This document shows, piece by piece, positions 17,293-25,123 of a stretch of DNA of 59,859 nt (the stretch's first letter is position 1; every line of letters begins with the position of its first letter). The position numbers were made by a program, and so were the translations under genes. Origin of the DNA: Lachnospiraceae bacterium. Lineage in GTDB: Bacteria > Bacillota > Clostridia > Lachnospirales > Lachnospiraceae. The notes below the pieces were generated by a model. The model did no database searches, was not told the DNA's origin, and worked only from the letters and a program-made list of their open reading frames with translations. The stretch spans positions 1 to 59,859 of the forward strand of contig JAFVCL010000026.1 of the NCBI GenBank assembly GCA_017479285.1. Direction: 5' to 3'.

Positions 17293-19496
17293 ACAGGGGA
17301 TCCGATAATCTTGTATTCGGACTTGATATCGGAACAAGAAGTATCGTAGGAACCGTTGGTTATCTTTTAAAGGACAAATTTCATGTTGTGGGTCAGTGCA
17401 TAAAAGAGCACGAGACCCGGGCGATGTTAGACGGACAGATACACGATATCATGAAGGTCGGCGGAACAATAAAGGCTGTAAAGGAGACCCTTGAAAAACA
17501 GCTTTCCGTAAAGCTGTCGGATGTCTGTATAGCGGCCGCAGGACGCGTGTTAAGAACCATAACCACCACCGCGGAGCTCTCCTTTGAGGCCGAAAAAGAG
17601 GTAAATGCCGAGGATATATACAACCTTCTCATGGAGGGGGTTGAACAGGCCTACGCCGATTTTGCAAAGGTCAATGACTCAGGACTTAAGTTTTACTGTG
17701 TGGGCTATACGCCTATGCGCTATTATATGAACGGCTACCAGATAGGGAACCTTGAGGGACACAAGGCCTCGAAGATAAGCTGTGACCTTATAGCGACCTT
17801 CCTTCCGGATGATGTTGTTGACGGTCTTTACAAAGCTGTGGAGCTTGCAGGGCTGCAGGTTTCAAATATGACTCTGGAGCCCATTGCGGCAATACAGGTA
17901 GCGATCCCCGAGAAATTCAGAATGCTCAATCTTGCTCTTGTGGATGTGGGAGCGGGAACAAGCGATATTTCCATAACCAGTGACGGCACTATAGTAGCTT
18001 ACGGCATGATTCCCACGGCGGGAGACTCTCTTACCGAGATAATCGTGCAAAACTGTCTTGTTGAATTTGAGACCGCCGAGATGATAAAGCGTGCCGCGGA
18101 CGGGGATGAGATGATCGAATATTCCGATATACTCGGTCTTCCCCAGACCATTGAACCCGGAAAGGTTCTCGAGATGCTTGACGCAAAGCTCGAGGAAATG
18201 ACGGATATGGTGGCGGCGGAGATAAAGCGTCTCAACGGAGATAAGAGCGTAAGCGCCGTATTTGTGGTCGGCGGAGGCGGTACTGTTCCGGGATATACGG
18301 AGAAGCTTGCCGCAAAGCTGGGTATCGTAAAGGAGCGTGTTGCCATAAGGGGCAAGGAAGTTATGCAGTCCATCGAGTTTGAAAACGAGGACGCCCACAG
18401 GGATTCCCTTATGGTTACGCCGATCGGTATCTGCCTTAGCTATTATGAGCAGAGCAATAACTTTATATTTGTCCAGTTTAACGGACAGCGGCTTAAGCTT
18501 TATGACAACGGAAAGCTTACGGTTTCCGATGCCGCTATGCAGGTTTCGCTTCCGAATGAGGATCTCTTCCCGAAGAGAGGAAAGGCGCTTACCTTTACCG
18601 TAAACGGAAAGTCCCGTATGGTCAGGGGTGAGCAGGGAGAGCCCTGCGTAATCAAGTTGAATAAAGAGCCTGCAGACCTTTATACATCCATAGGAAGCGG
18701 TGACAATATAGAGGTTATTCCGTCTACAGCCGGAGAGGATGCAAAGGCTTCTCTTGGCTCTCTTAAGGAAATGTCCGAGCCGCTCCATATCGTTGTAAAC
18801 GGAAAAACAGTTTCTCTTCCGAGGACTGCTGTTGTCGGAGATGAGATTAAAAATGAGTTTTACGAGATAACCGATGGTGATGATATTACGATAGATAATT
18901 TCTATACCGTCTCTCAGATAATGAAGCTCCTTGAGATTAGTGTTTCATCGGATATACTTGTCAATGGAACTCCCGCAAATGACAATACAAAGGTTTATGA
19001 GGATTTCACAGTTGATTTTAATGTGGAGGATATTATAAACGGTATTTCAAGGGAATCTGAGGAATCTGAGGAATCTGAGGAATCCGGTGAGGAATCCAAG
19101 GAAAACCGAACTTTCGACGATAGTTATAAAACAGATAGCAATAAAAAAACAAAACAGGACAGCTCTGAGAAGTCCACAAAACAAGGCAGCGCAGATAAAT
19201 CTTCAAAGCAGGAAGCTTCCGATAAATCCTCCAAACAGGATGACGCGGAGAACGGCGAAGATAAAACAGAAGAAAAATCAGGTCCTCACGATATTAATAT
19301 TATAGCCAATGGTGATCCCATAACCATGAAGGGTAAGAGCAATTATGTATTTGTCGATGTTTTCGATTATATCGATTTTGATCTCAGAAACCCTGCGGGA
19401 AGAAGCGTTATCACCAAGGTAAACGGTCTTGAGGCCGCATATATGCAGGAACTCCATGACGGAGATACACTTGAGATATATTGGGAGAAAAGATAA
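17280..19496 (+). CDS. FtsA-like actin-fold ATPase with extended C-terminus
   Basis: 738 residues, against roughly 420 for classical FtsA. The actin-type ATPase core (about 10-350) shows phosphate-1 LDIGTRSIVG (15-24), phosphate-2 VDVGAGTSDISI (221-232) and the adenosine motif VVGGGGTVPG (329-338). After about residue 380 come several segments with a VNG...GD.I.I pattern, suggestive of small beta-grasp domains, interrupted by a Ser/Glu/Lys-rich disordered tract (about 590-670). The end reads GDTLEIYWEKR with no obvious FtsA amphipathic membrane helix. It lies in the polA-coaE operon and not beside ftsZ, so it may be a second FtsA-family protein. The cell-division role is inference. Confidence 0.85.
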   Translation: MANVNRGSDNLVFGLDIGTRSIVGTVGYLLKDKFHVVGQCIKEHETRAMLDGQIHDIMKVGGTIKAVKETLEKQLSVKLSDVCIAAAGRVLRTITTTAELSFEAEKEVNAEDIYNLLMEGVEQAYADFAKVNDSGLKFYCVGYTPMRYYMNGYQIGNLEGHKASKISCDLIATFLPDDVVDGLYKAVELAGLQVSNMTLEPIAAIQVAIPEKFRMLNLALVDVGAGTSDISITSDGTIVAYGMIPTAGDSLTEIIVQNCLVEFETAEMIKRAADGDEMIEYSDILGLPQTIEPGKVLEMLDAKLEEMTDMVAAEIKRLNGDKSVSAVFVVGGGGTVPGYTEKLAAKLGIVKERVAIRGKEVMQSIEFENEDAHRDSLMVTPIGICLSYYEQSNNFIFVQFNGQRLKLYDNGKLTVSDAAMQVSLPNEDLFPKRGKALTFTVNGKSRMVRGEQGEPCVIKLNKEPADLYTSIGSGDNIEVIPSTAGEDAKASLGSLKEMSEPLHIVVNGKTVSLPRTAVVGDEIKNEFYEITDGDDITIDNFYTVSQIMKLLEISVSSDILVNGTPANDNTKVYEDFTVDFNVEDIINGISRESEESEESEESGEESKENRTFDDSYKTDSNKKTKQDSSEKSTKQGSADKSSKQEASDKSSKQDDAENGEDKTEEKSGPHDINIIANGDPITMKGKSNYVFVDVFDYIDFDLRNPAGRSVITKVNGLEAAYMQELHDGDTLEIYWEKR

Positions 19497-19498
19497 AA

Positions 19499-20299
19499 AT
19501 GAGATTTTGTGCTTTTGCAAGCGGAAGCAGCGGAAACTGTACTTACGCCGGCTCCGACAGCACGCATCTTCTGGTGGATGTGGGGATCAGCGGTAAAAGG
19601 ATCGACACAGCGCTTAAGGATGCGGGACTTTGCGGTAAAGATTTAAGGGGAATACTTATTACACACGAACACGCGGACCATGTATGCGGTCTCGGGGTTA
19701 TCTCAAGAAAATACCGGATACCGATTTACGCCACCGCCAAAACCATTGAGGCTATAAAGCGTGATAAGACTCTCGGAGAGATAGACAGAGAGCTTTTTAA
19801 TACTGTGGAAGCGGATAAAAAATTCATGCTCGGAGATCTTACGATAAATCCCATGAAGATTTCCCATGATGCCGCCGACCCCGTGGGATACAGGATATCC
19901 TACGGAAAGAAGAAGGTGGCGGTCTGTACGGATCTCGGAAAATATGATGAATATACCGTCGAGTGCCTTAAAGGGCTTGATGCGGTGCTTCTTGAAGCGA
20001 ATCACGATGTAAAGATGCTGCAGCTTGGTCCCTATCCCTATCCTTTAAAGCAGAGGATACTGGGCGACAGGGGACACCTTTCAAATGAGCTTTCGGGACA
20101 GCTCCTTTCCCGGATCTTACATGATGATCTTAAGTATGTTTTTCTCGGGCATTTATCCAAGGAGAATAACCTGCCGGAGCTTGCTTACGAGGCGGTAAGG
20201 ACGGAAATAACCCTAAGCCCGGTAAACGAGTACAGGGGCGATGATTTCAGGATCAGTGTGGCAAAAAGAAGTGAGCCCTCGGAGCTCGTGGCGATATAA
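19499..20299 (+). CDS. Metallo-beta-lactamase-fold hydrolase (YycJ/WalJ-like)
   Basis: 266 residues from the ATG at 19499, with GGGAGAAA eight bases upstream. The metal site THEHADH (His56, His58, Asp60, His61) and further His ligands in ISHDAADPVGY, EANHD and GHLSKEN match the YycJ/WalJ group of MBL exonuclease-like proteins. That group is linked to DNA repair and cell-division coordination. The gene follows the FtsA-like gene by two bases and is surely in the same operon. The walRK genes usually beside walJ are absent. Confidence 0.88.
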   Translation: MRFCAFASGSSGNCTYAGSDSTHLLVDVGISGKRIDTALKDAGLCGKDLRGILITHEHADHVCGLGVISRKYRIPIYATAKTIEAIKRDKTLGEIDRELFNTVEADKKFMLGDLTINPMKISHDAADPVGYRISYGKKKVAVCTDLGKYDEYTVECLKGLDAVLLEANHDVKMLQLGPYPYPLKQRILGDRGHLSNELSGQLLSRILHDDLKYVFLGHLSKENNLPELAYEAVRTEITLSPVNEYRGDDFRISVAKRSEPSELVAI

Positions 20300-20366
20300 C
20301 TTTATGAAGTTTTAACGGTAAAAAATACATTCTTGAAAATATATTTTTAGTTTTGCAGGAGGAAAT

Positions 20367-20639
20367 ATGAAAAAAATCATTATTACTGTTGTGGGAAAAG
20401 ATACTGTGGGGATAATCGCAAAGGTATGTACTTATCTCGCAGAGAATTCCATCAATATCCTTGATATATCCCAGACCATCGTTTCCGGATATTTTAATAT
20501 GATGATGATTGCCGATATGGGTAATTCCGGAAAGCATTTCGGTGAGGTTTGTGATGAGCTCGACAGTATCGGTGAGGGAATCGGTGTGGCTATAAAATGC
20601 CAGAAGGAAGAGATTTTTGATTCCATGCACAGAATATAG
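20367..20639 (+). CDS. ACT-domain regulatory protein (UPF0237 family)
   Basis: 90 residues, a single ACT domain beginning [20 protein letters not shown]. Small free-standing ACT proteins of this family are thought to bind amino acids and regulate a partner. A strong GCAGGAGG site precedes the ATG. The UPF0210 gene follows after 19 bases, and the two are a conserved pair in many Bacillota, which supports a shared but unknown role. Confidence 0.9.
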   Translation: MKKIIITVVGKDTVGIIAKVCTYLAENSINILDISQTIVSGYFNMMMIADMGNSGKHFGEVCDELDSIGEGIGVAIKCQKEEIFDSMHRI

Positions 20640-20658
20640 TAAAACAGGAGCATTCCAG

Positions 20659-21927
20659 ATGATAAACCAGTTTGAAGTAATAGAAACAAATAAGATGGTC
20701 GAGGAGGAAAACCTTGATGTAAGAACGATAACCATGGGGATAAGCCTTCTTGACTGTATCGATTCCGACCTCGACAGCTGTTGTAAAAAGATACATGACA
20801 AGATATTTGAGGCTGCAAAGGATTTAGTTAAAACAGGGGAGAAAATCGCAAAGGAATACGGTGTTCCGATTGTAAACAAGAGGATTTCCGTAACACCAAT
20901 CGCACTTATCGGCGGAGCCTGCTGCAAGACTCCCGACGATTTCGTGGAGATCGCGAAGACTCTCGATAATGTCGCGAGGGAGGTGGGAGTAAACTTCCTC
21001 GGAGGCTATTCCGCTCTTGTAAGTAAAGGAACAACACATGCCGATGAGCTTTTGATGCGTTCCATTCCCAAGGCGCTCGCCTCCACGGAATTCGTCTGCA
21101 GCTCCGTCAACCTCGGCTCGACAAAGACCGGTATCAATATGGATGCCGTAAGACTTATGGGCGAGATTATAAAAGAGACGGCTGAACTCACAAAGGATAA
21201 GGATTCCCTCGGCTGCGCAAAGCTTGTGGTATTCTGTAACGCCCCGGACGATAATCCCTTTATGGCTGGTGCCTTTCACGGCGTAACCGAGGCTGACAGG
21301 ATTATAAATGTCGGTGTAAGCGGACCGGGTGTTGTTAAGAAGGCTCTTGAATCCGTAAGAGGGGAGAGCTTTGAAGTGCTTTGCGAGACCATCAAGAAGA
21401 CCGCGTTTAAGGTAACGAGAGTCGGTCAGCTTGTTGCAAGGGAAGCATCGAGAATGCTCGGCGTTCCCTTTGGAATAGTGGATCTCAGTCTTGCCCCGAC
21501 CCCCGCTATCGGAGATTCGGTTGCGGATATTTTATGCGAGATAGGTCTTGAATATGCCGGAGCTCCGGGAACGACAGCGGCTCTTGCCCTTTTAAACGAT
21601 CAGGTAAAGAAGGGAGGCGTTATGGCTTCTTCCTATGTCGGGGGACTCAGCGGAGCCTTTATTCCGGTCAGCGAAGACCAGGGGATGATAAATGCGGTTG
21701 AGGCAGGCGCACTTACTCGTGAAAAGCTTGAGGCGATGACCTGTGTTTGCTCTGTGGGACTGGATATGATCGCGATACCGGGAGATACAAAGGCGACCAC
21801 AATCTCCGGCATAATAGCCGACGAGCTTGCTATAGGTATGATAAATCAAAAGACCACGGCTGTAAGACTTATCCCCGTTATCGGCAAGGGTGTCGGAGAG
21901 ATTGTGGAATTCGGCGGACTTTTGTGA
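20659..21927 (+). CDS. UPF0210 / PFL-family (DUF711) protein
   Basis: 422 residues from the ATG at 20659, with AGGAG eight bases upstream; reading from 20617 would overlap the preceding gene. The family is conserved in anaerobes and archaea and has been related structurally to pyruvate-formate-lyase-like folds, but no reaction is established. [17 protein letters not shown] and the glycine-rich [10 protein letters not shown] segment are family features. No signal peptide or membrane segment is seen. It is paired with the ACT protein, so amino-acid-dependent regulation is plausible. Confidence 0.9.
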   Translation: MINQFEVIETNKMVEEENLDVRTITMGISLLDCIDSDLDSCCKKIHDKIFEAAKDLVKTGEKIAKEYGVPIVNKRISVTPIALIGGACCKTPDDFVEIAKTLDNVAREVGVNFLGGYSALVSKGTTHADELLMRSIPKALASTEFVCSSVNLGSTKTGINMDAVRLMGEIIKETAELTKDKDSLGCAKLVVFCNAPDDNPFMAGAFHGVTEADRIINVGVSGPGVVKKALESVRGESFEVLCETIKKTAFKVTRVGQLVAREASRMLGVPFGIVDLSLAPTPAIGDSVADILCEIGLEYAGAPGTTAALALLNDQVKKGGVMASSYVGGLSGAFIPVSEDQGMINAVEAGALTREKLEAMTCVCSVGLDMIAIPGDTKATTISGIIADELAIGMINQKTTAVRLIPVIGKGVGEIVEFGGLL

Positions 21928-22053
21928 TACGCTCCCATAATGCCCGTTAACCGGTTTTCCTGCGATGCCTTCGTAAACCGCACCGGAAGAATACCGGCTC
22001 CGATACATTCCTTTAAGAATTAAATATATATTTCCTCATTTAATAAAAAATAC

Positions 22054-22082
22054 TTGACATAACAAGGTGGAGTGCATATAAT
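22054..22082 (+). promoter_or_regulatory. Strong sigma-A promoter for yceD-rpmF
   Basis: Perfect TTGACA (22054-22059), a 17-base spacer and perfect TATAAT (22077-22082). This is the best consensus promoter in the window. Transcription would start near 22089, about 39 bases before the DUF177 start. Confidence 0.92.
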
Positions 22083-22127
22083 AATCGAGTGTGCGATTTT
22101 GCGTAATTGAATGCAAGGGTTAAAGCT

Positions 22128-22661
22128 ATGCTGATCAATCTTACGGAGGTTTTCAATACATCCGGCAAAGTGCTTGAAACGAAAATTAAGCCGGAATCGA
22201 AGGTATACAGCGACGGTTCCTCGGATTATGAGATTGTCGGTGCCGAAGAGATTCCTTTGAGGTTTAGCTTTATTGAAAAGGGCAAGGCTCTGGTTTCGGG
22301 CAGGGTAAGAATGGCTTTAAAGGCTTCCTGCGACAGATGCCTTAAGGAAGTAATCCTTCCCCTTGATTTCGATATCGACAGAGAATGTGCATCCCCGGAT
22401 TTTAAAGCTCCGGATCCTGATGAGGATGAAGAGATTCACAGCATCATGGAAGGATACAGCATTGATACCGAAAGGCTTTTGCATGATGATATTACAATAA
22501 ACTGGCCTGTCAAGATCCTCTGCCGTGAGGACTGCAAAGGGCTTTGCCCGGTCTGCGGAAAGGATCTGAACGAGGGGGATTGCGGATGCGATACCTTTGT
22601 GCCGGACCCTCGCATGGCAGCTATTTTCGATAAAATAATGGATTCCACTAAGGAGGTGTAA
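22128..22661 (+). CDS. yceD: YceD/DUF177 family protein (23S rRNA accumulation)
   Basis: 177 residues from the ATG at 22128, with AAGGG eight bases upstream; an in-frame TTG at 22107 is possible but lacks a site. The family is needed for normal 23S rRNA accumulation in E. coli and plants and is almost always next to rpmF, as here. The C-terminus carries a cysteine cluster (CREDCKGLCPVCG...GDCGC) that probably binds a metal. rpmF begins three bases after its stop, so the two are co-transcribed from the promoter at 22054. Confidence 0.9.
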   Translation: MLINLTEVFNTSGKVLETKIKPESKVYSDGSSDYEIVGAEEIPLRFSFIEKGKALVSGRVRMALKASCDRCLKEVILPLDFDIDRECASPDFKAPDPDEDEEIHSIMEGYSIDTERLLHDDITINWPVKILCREDCKGLCPVCGKDLNEGDCGCDTFVPDPRMAAIFDKIMDSTKEV

Positions 22662-22664
22662 ATC

Positions 22665-22844
22665 ATGTCAATCTGCCCCAAGAATAAATCTTCCAAAGGA
22701 AGAAGAGACCAGAGAAGAGCTAACTGGAAGATGTCTGCTCCTACTCTCGTAAAGTGCAGCAAGTGCGGCGCTCTTATGCAGCCCCACAGAGTATGCAAGA
22801 AGTGCGGCTCTTATGACAAGAAACAGGTTATCGATGTTGATTGA
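22665..22844 (+). CDS. rpmF: 50S ribosomal protein L32
   Basis: 59 residues, the usual size of L32. The Zn-binding type is present: CSKCG and CKKCG, four cysteines. The start MSICPKNKSSKGRRDQRRANWK is a slight variant of the usual MAVPKRKTSKSRRDKRR. A strong AGGAGGTG precedes the ATG. A terminator follows at 22873. Confidence 0.96.
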   Translation: MSICPKNKSSKGRRDQRRANWKMSAPTLVKCSKCGALMQPHRVCKKCGSYDKKQVIDVD

Positions 22845-22872
22845 CCTTCCTCAAGTTCATACGAGATTAACT

Positions 22873-22903
22873 AAGAAGTCGATTATTTCGGCTTCTTTTT
22901 TTA
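22873..22903 (+). terminator. Rho-independent terminator of yceD-rpmF
   Basis: AAGAAGTCGA (22873-22882) pairs with TCGGCTTCTT (22888-22897), with a G-T pair, and runs into a T tract. Confidence 0.85.
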
Positions 22904-22913
22904 ATATTTATTA

Positions 22914-22942
22914 TTGATTTTTATGTTCTGCTCTTGTATAGT
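22914..22942 (+). promoter_or_regulatory. Promoter of the plsX-acpP-rnc-smc-ftsY block
   Basis: TTGATT (22914-22919), a 17-base spacer and TATAGT (22937-22942), immediately after the rpmF terminator. The leader to the plsX ATG at 23023 would be about 74 bases. I see no FapR-type inverted repeat. Confidence 0.75.
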
Positions 22943-23022
22943 ATCTTTTAGAGTTTACTAAACGGTAAATGAATTCAATTAACGCCGTATTTAAGCGTTC
23001 GCTGATTGGAGAAAAATTAAAA

Positions 23023-24048
23023 ATGGACAGAATTATAAAAGTAGCTGTCGATGCGATGGGCGGAGACAATGCTCCCGGAGAAATCGTTAAAGGCGCAGTG
23101 GAGGCTGCAAATAGCGAGTCCCGCGTAAAGATATATCTCTGCGGAAAGGAGCCCGAGATCCGCGAAGAGCTTTCGAAGTACGAGTACAATGCGGAGTCGA
23201 TAGAGATAGTTCACTGCACCGAGGTTATTGAGACAGCAGAGCCGCCTGTAAACGCCGTAAGGCGCAAGAAGGATTCCTCCCTTGTAAGAGCCATGTACCT
23301 TGTTAAAGAGGGGGAGTGCGATGCACTTGTTACCGCCGGATCCACCGGGGCTTTTCTTGTGGGTGGACAGATAATCGTGGGCAGGATAAAAGGCATCGAA
23401 AGACCGCCTCTTGCCACAGTTATCCCCACGACCAAAGGTATTTCATTTCTGCTGGACTGCGGAGCAAATGTGGACGCCAAGCCCACGGCCATCGTCCAGT
23501 TCGCCCAGATGGGCTCGATATACGCAGAGAATTTCCTCGGTATAAAGAATCCGACTGTGGGGATAGTTAATATCGGCGCCGAGGAGGAAAAGGGAAACGC
23601 GCTTGTAAAGGAAACCTTCCCTCTTCTCAAGGAGGCTAAAGGAATCAACTTCATCGGAAGCTGTGAGGCCAGGGATGTTCCCTACGGCGGAGCGGATGTT
23701 ATCGTTGCCGAAGCTTTTACCGGAAATATTGTACTTAAGATGATGGAGGGGGTAAGCGGTGCTCTCGTAAAGATGATAAAGAAGGGGCTTATGTCCACCT
23801 TTATCTCCAAGATAGGAGCGCTTTTATCCAAGAAGGCATTAAAGAAGACCTTAAAGATATTTGACACGGAAAGCTACGGCGGAGCGCCTCTTTTGGGATG
23901 CAACGGACTGCTTGTAAAGACCCACGGAAGCAGCTCGTCGGTCGCTATTAAGAATTCAATTCTTCAGTGTGTGAAGTTTACAGACCTTGATATTAACGGA
24001 AAGATAAGGGATATACTTCGCGCGGAAGAGGAAGAAAATAAAGAATAA
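23023..24048 (+). CDS. plsX: Phosphate acyltransferase PlsX
   Basis: 341 residues from the ATG at 23023, which gives the standard N-terminus before VAVDAMGGDNAPGE; GGAGA lies upstream. An ATG at 22969 would add 18 residues atypical of the family. PlsX converts acyl-ACP to acyl-phosphate for PlsY, the first step of phospholipid synthesis in Gram-positives. ITAGSTGAFLVGG-like glycine-rich and EAFTGNIVLKMMEG motifs are visible. acpP, which carries its substrate, follows after 42 bases. plsY is at 54658. Confidence 0.96.
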   Translation: MDRIIKVAVDAMGGDNAPGEIVKGAVEAANSESRVKIYLCGKEPEIREELSKYEYNAESIEIVHCTEVIETAEPPVNAVRRKKDSSLVRAMYLVKEGECDALVTAGSTGAFLVGGQIIVGRIKGIERPPLATVIPTTKGISFLLDCGANVDAKPTAIVQFAQMGSIYAENFLGIKNPTVGIVNIGAEEEKGNALVKETFPLLKEAKGINFIGSCEARDVPYGGADVIVAEAFTGNIVLKMMEGVSGALVKMIKKGLMSTFISKIGALLSKKALKKTLKIFDTESYGGAPLLGCNGLLVKTHGSSSSVAIKNSILQCVKFTDLDINGKIRDILRAEEEENKE

Positions 24049-24090
24049 GGATACAGTTCAACATAACGAAATAAAAAAGGAGTATGTATT

Positions 24091-24321
24091 ATGGAACTTG
24101 AAAAATTAAAAGCTATTATAGCGGAGGTTCTCAATGTGGATCCCGACGAGATAACTCCCGATACCACTTTTACCGATGACCTCGGGGCTGATTCTCTTGA
24201 TGTTTACCAGATCATTATGGGCATTGAGGACGCATTTGATATTCATGTAGAGGAAGAAGCCGCCGAGAATATTACAACTGTAGGCCAGGCTGTTGAGCTT
24301 ATTAAGGATGCTTTAAACTAA
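24091..24321 (+). CDS. acpP: Acyl carrier protein
   Basis: 76 residues, acidic, with the phosphopantetheine attachment Ser35 in GADSLDVYQ. It carries acyl chains for fatty-acid and phospholipid synthesis. AAAGGAG lies upstream of the ATG. A hairpin with a T tract follows at 24361, which may lower expression of the downstream rnc-smc-ftsY genes relative to acpP. Confidence 0.97.
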   Translation: MELEKLKAIIAEVLNVDPDEITPDTTFTDDLGADSLDVYQIIMGIEDAFDIHVEEEAAENITTVGQAVELIKDALN

Positions 24322-24360
24322 GCTTTGGAGCTCCTTGCTGATCAGACATTTGGAATCCTG

Positions 24361-24401
24361 ATTCCCGGATGGAAGATTGACATTCGGGAATTATTTTTTT
24401 T
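24361..24401 (+). terminator. Terminator-like hairpin between acpP and rnc
   Basis: ATTCCCG (24361-24367) and CGGGAAT (24385-24391) form a 7-bp stem with a 17-base loop followed by a long T run. It ends the plsX-acpP transcript, at least in part. The rnc ATG is only 11 bases downstream, so either readthrough or a second promoter must serve rnc. Confidence 0.65.
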
Positions 24402-24412
24402 GAGGTATAAAA

Positions 24413-25123
24413 ATGAATAATCTTGAATTTTCCGATCTTGAAAAGGCTATCGGGTATGAGTTTAAGGATAAGTCCCTTCTTAAACAGGCGCTTACACACA
24501 GCTCCTACGCCAATGAATTAAAGATCGGCAAGTCGGGTGATTATGAAAGATTGGAGTTTCTCGGCGACGCGGTTCTTGAAGTCGTTTCCTCCGAATTCCT
24601 TTTTCATAAGTATCCGCTTCTTCCGGAGGGAAAACTCACAAAACTGAGAGCCTCCATGGTCTGCGAGCCCTCCCTTGCGATATGCGCGAGAGATATTGAC
24701 CTGGGCAGCTATATCCTCCTCGGAAAAGGAGAGGAGGCCACCGGGGGCAGACTTAGGGAGAGCATTGTATCCGATGTTATGGAGGCGATAATCGGCGCTA
24801 TATTCCTTGACGGCGGTATGGAATGTGCGAAAAAGCATATCCATCGTTTTGTTTTGTCGGATCTTGAGGATAAGGCGCTGTTTTATGACAGCAAGAGTAC
24901 TCTGCAGGAGGTAATGCAGGGCGAATTAAAGAAAGAATTTGAGTATGTGCTTACCGGAGAGAGCGGACCGGAGCATGACAAGGTTTTTGAGGTTTCGGTT
25001 ATGTCCGGGGGAAATGAGCTGGGAGCCGGAAAGGGTCGCACGAAAAAGGCGGCCGAACAGCAGGCAGCATATCAGGCATTACTTAAATTGAGAGAAAAGG
25101 GTTATGTTTCTAAAAAGTATTGA
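24413..25123 (+). CDS. rnc: Ribonuclease III
   Basis: 236 residues. It cleaves double-stranded RNA, including rRNA precursors. The RNase III signature ERLEFLGDAVLE (about 45-56) contains the catalytic acidic residues, with more in SDVMEAIIGAIFLDGG. A C-terminal dsRNA-binding domain spans about 162-231 (GAGKGRTKKAAEQQAAYQAL). Its end overlaps the smc start by 20 bases, a conserved coupling in Bacillota. Confidence 0.96.
   Translation: MNNLEFSDLEKAIGYEFKDKSLLKQALTHSSYANELKIGKSGDYERLEFLGDAVLEVVSSEFLFHKYPLLPEGKLTKLRASMVCEPSLAICARDIDLGSYILLGKGEEATGGRLRESIVSDVMEAIIGAIFLDGGMECAKKHIHRFVLSDLEDKALFYDSKSTLQEVMQGELKKEFEYVLTGESGPEHDKVFEVSVMSGGNELGAGKGRTKKAAEQQAAYQALLKLREKGYVSKKY

Noticed and set aside
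17862-18788. A 308-codon minus-strand open frame inside the FtsA-like gene.
   Set aside because: Shadow of the actin-fold coding sequence; no ribosome site or domain.
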